From Nematostella vectensis (taxonomy: Eukaryota > Cnidaria > Anthozoa > Actiniaria > Edwardsiidae), in the NCBI RefSeq assembly GCF_932526225.1, contig NC_064045.1:13946442-14006441 (forward strand): a DNA stretch of 60,000 nt, given 5' to 3'. Numbering within the stretch: position 1 is the first letter of the stretch; every line of letters starts with the position of its first letter. The translations under genes and the position numbers were made by a program. This document shows, one piece after another, positions 33,785-60,000 of the stretch. A model generated the notes under the pieces. It worked only from the letters and a program-made list of their open reading frames with translations, was not told the origin of the DNA and made no database searches.

Positions 33785-60000
<26,216 letters not shown>

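Overview
The window looks like metazoan nuclear DNA, most likely from a cnidarian and probably an anthozoan. The reasons are many short introns with GT-AG borders, animal-specific gene families (FAM227, TMEM220, rhodopsin-class GPCRs), intronless GPCRs of a type I associate with sea anemones and corals, a BEL/Pao retrotransposon, and dense minisatellites and MITEs. The species assignment is inference. All exon models were spliced by hand from reading-frame continuity and remembered family sequences; no search was run.

Layout. From about 450 to 11,790 (+) lies a FAM227/FWWh-domain gene, at least 15 exons, probably lacking its 5' end. Two related intronless class A GPCR genes follow on the minus strand (12,637-13,575 and 16,780-17,727). 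They are separated by LINE remnants, a retroposed insert with a hammerhead-like fold, and foldback MITEs. A five-exon TMEM220-like gene (+) runs from 22,044 to 30,679. Its last intron carries a complete BEL/Pao LTR retrotransposon on the minus strand (24,422-30,335), with 238-bp LTRs that look identical, a 4-bp target duplication and one in-frame stop in the integrase region. From 33,785 to the window end (+) is mitochondrial aconitase (ACO2): 20 exons, 651 codons, with Fe-S ligands at C385, C448 and C451. The C-terminal part lies beyond the window.

The most striking feature is the tandem repeats. At least eleven tandem arrays or duplications, spread over all three multi-exon genes, contain an exon edge with its splice site inside the repeat unit. 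They expand only towards the intron. Units range from 26 to 82 bp and copy numbers from 2 to about 133. Donor-anchored arrays follow FAM227 exons 7 and 9 and ACO2 exons 5, 6, 11, 15 and 19. Acceptor-anchored arrays precede TMEM220 exon 4 and ACO2 exons 9, 13 and (inferred) 21. The largest is 11 kb of 82-bp units between ACO2 exons 11 and 12, each carrying a GTAAGT donor. This yields some 200 decoy 5' splice sites and 100 decoy acceptors. It looks like a recurrent genome process rather than chance, and it is the main candidate here for something undescribed.
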